NCBI GenBank assembly: GCA_009923795.1
Contig: RFSU01000033.1
Span: 1-14,579, forward strand
Source: Sphingomonadaceae bacterium
GTDB taxonomy: Bacteria > Pseudomonadota > Alphaproteobacteria > Sphingomonadales > Sphingomonadaceae
Direction of reading: 5' to 3'
Length of the DNA: 14,579 nucleotides
The first letter of the stretch is position 1. The number at the start of each line of letters is the position of its first letter. The notes beneath the pieces are model-generated. The model saw only the letters and a program-made list of their open reading frames with translations. It had not been told where the DNA came from and made no database searches. The position numbers were made by a program, and so were the translations under genes. This document shows positions 14,343 to 14,579 of this stretch, piece after piece.

Positions 14343-14579
14343 TTACTGGCCAGAACCCGGACCATAGGTGATTTCCACCCGGCGGTTCTGAAGTTCACGC
14401 ACACCATCGGCGGTTTCGACGCGCGGGGCGCTTTCACCAAAGGCTTGCGTGGCGATGACGCCAGCAGGAACGCCCTTGCCTTCAAGATAAGAGCGAACCG
14501 ATCCGTTGCGACGCTCGGAAAGACCCATGTTGTACTTGGGCGTACCCGATTTATCGGCGTGGCCGGCCAACATGACCTG
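14343..14579 (-). CDS. OmpA family protein, C-terminal peptidoglycan-binding domain (5' end outside window)
   Basis: The frame runs from the window edge to TAA at 14343-14345, giving the last 78 residues of a longer protein. The sequence holds the OmpA-like core: AGHADKSG with the conserved aspartate, the helix GLSERRNGSVRSYLEGKGV, the strand FGESAPRV and the closing QNRRVEI with the conserved arginine. The aspartate and arginine bind diaminopimelate of peptidoglycan in this family, so the protein would tie the outer membrane to the cell wall. The N-terminal part is outside the window, so it cannot be decided whether it is a beta-barrel porin-like OmpA, a Pal-like lipoprotein or another multi-domain form. 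A terminator follows 31 bases after the stop codon. Confidence 0.88.
   Translation of the reverse strand, partial: QVMLAGHADKSGTPKYNMGLSERRNGSVRSYLEGKGVPAGVIATQAFGESAPRVETADGVRELQNRRVEITYGPGSGQ

Noticed and set aside
1..14579. Possible defence island, mobile element, phage remnant or biosynthetic cluster
   Set aside because: All genes belong to common housekeeping, envelope or metabolic families with matching codon style; no transposase, integrase, toxin-antitoxin pair, tRNA-associated repeat or CRISPR repeat was seen.

Overview
The window looks like ordinary chromosomal DNA from an alphaproteobacterium, most likely of the order Sphingomonadales. The reasons are the DUF1192 protein beside clpA, the thiL and hppA neighbours, a ThiL, ClpA and OmpA typical of the group, and a pair of enzymes that make uronic-acid sugar nucleotides. 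The genus cannot be fixed by eye. I see no tRNA, rRNA, CRISPR array, insertion sequence, integrase, phage gene or origin. I did not find a convincing undescribed system; the second-look items are mostly regulatory or architectural details.

Layout. Positions 2-238 hold the 3' end of a BamE-type outer-membrane assembly lipoprotein on the plus strand. It is separated by a strong two-way hairpin terminator from a membrane proton pyrophosphatase (hppA, minus), which is preceded by thiamine-phosphate kinase (thiL, minus). A short-chain dehydrogenase (plus) diverges from thiL and runs tail to tail into a quinone oxidoreductase of the PIG3 type (minus), with overlapping stop codons. A small DUF1192 gene and clpA follow on the plus strand. 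After another two-way terminator come an exported NTF2-like protein and a Bax inhibitor-1 family membrane protein (both minus, separated by a terminator). An MFS transporter (plus) faces a lipoprotein Cu/Zn superoxide dismutase (sodC, minus). A UDP-glucuronate 4-epimerase-like enzyme (plus) faces UDP-glucose 6-dehydrogenase (minus). The window closes with the 3' end of an OmpA-type peptidoglycan-binding protein and its terminator (minus).

How the genes work together. Most are single-gene transcription units: strand changes are frequent, and three convergent pairs have 10 bp or less between them, or overlap. The clearest functional pair is UDP-glucose dehydrogenase plus the epimerase, which would convert UDP-glucose to UDP-glucuronate and then UDP-galacturonate for envelope glycolipid or exopolysaccharide. 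Several other products also serve the envelope: BamE, OmpA, lipoprotein SodC, the exported NTF2-like protein, the BI-1 protein and the MFS carrier. HppA recovers energy from pyrophosphate as a proton gradient, and ClpA is the unfoldase of the ClpAP protease.

No gene-free stretch exceeds 300 bp. The largest are 9475-9648 (divergent control region with inverted repeats), 8572-8739 (leader hairpin and terminator), 14210-14342 (ugd leader and ompA terminator), 11780-11901, 2432-2551 and 5319-5433.
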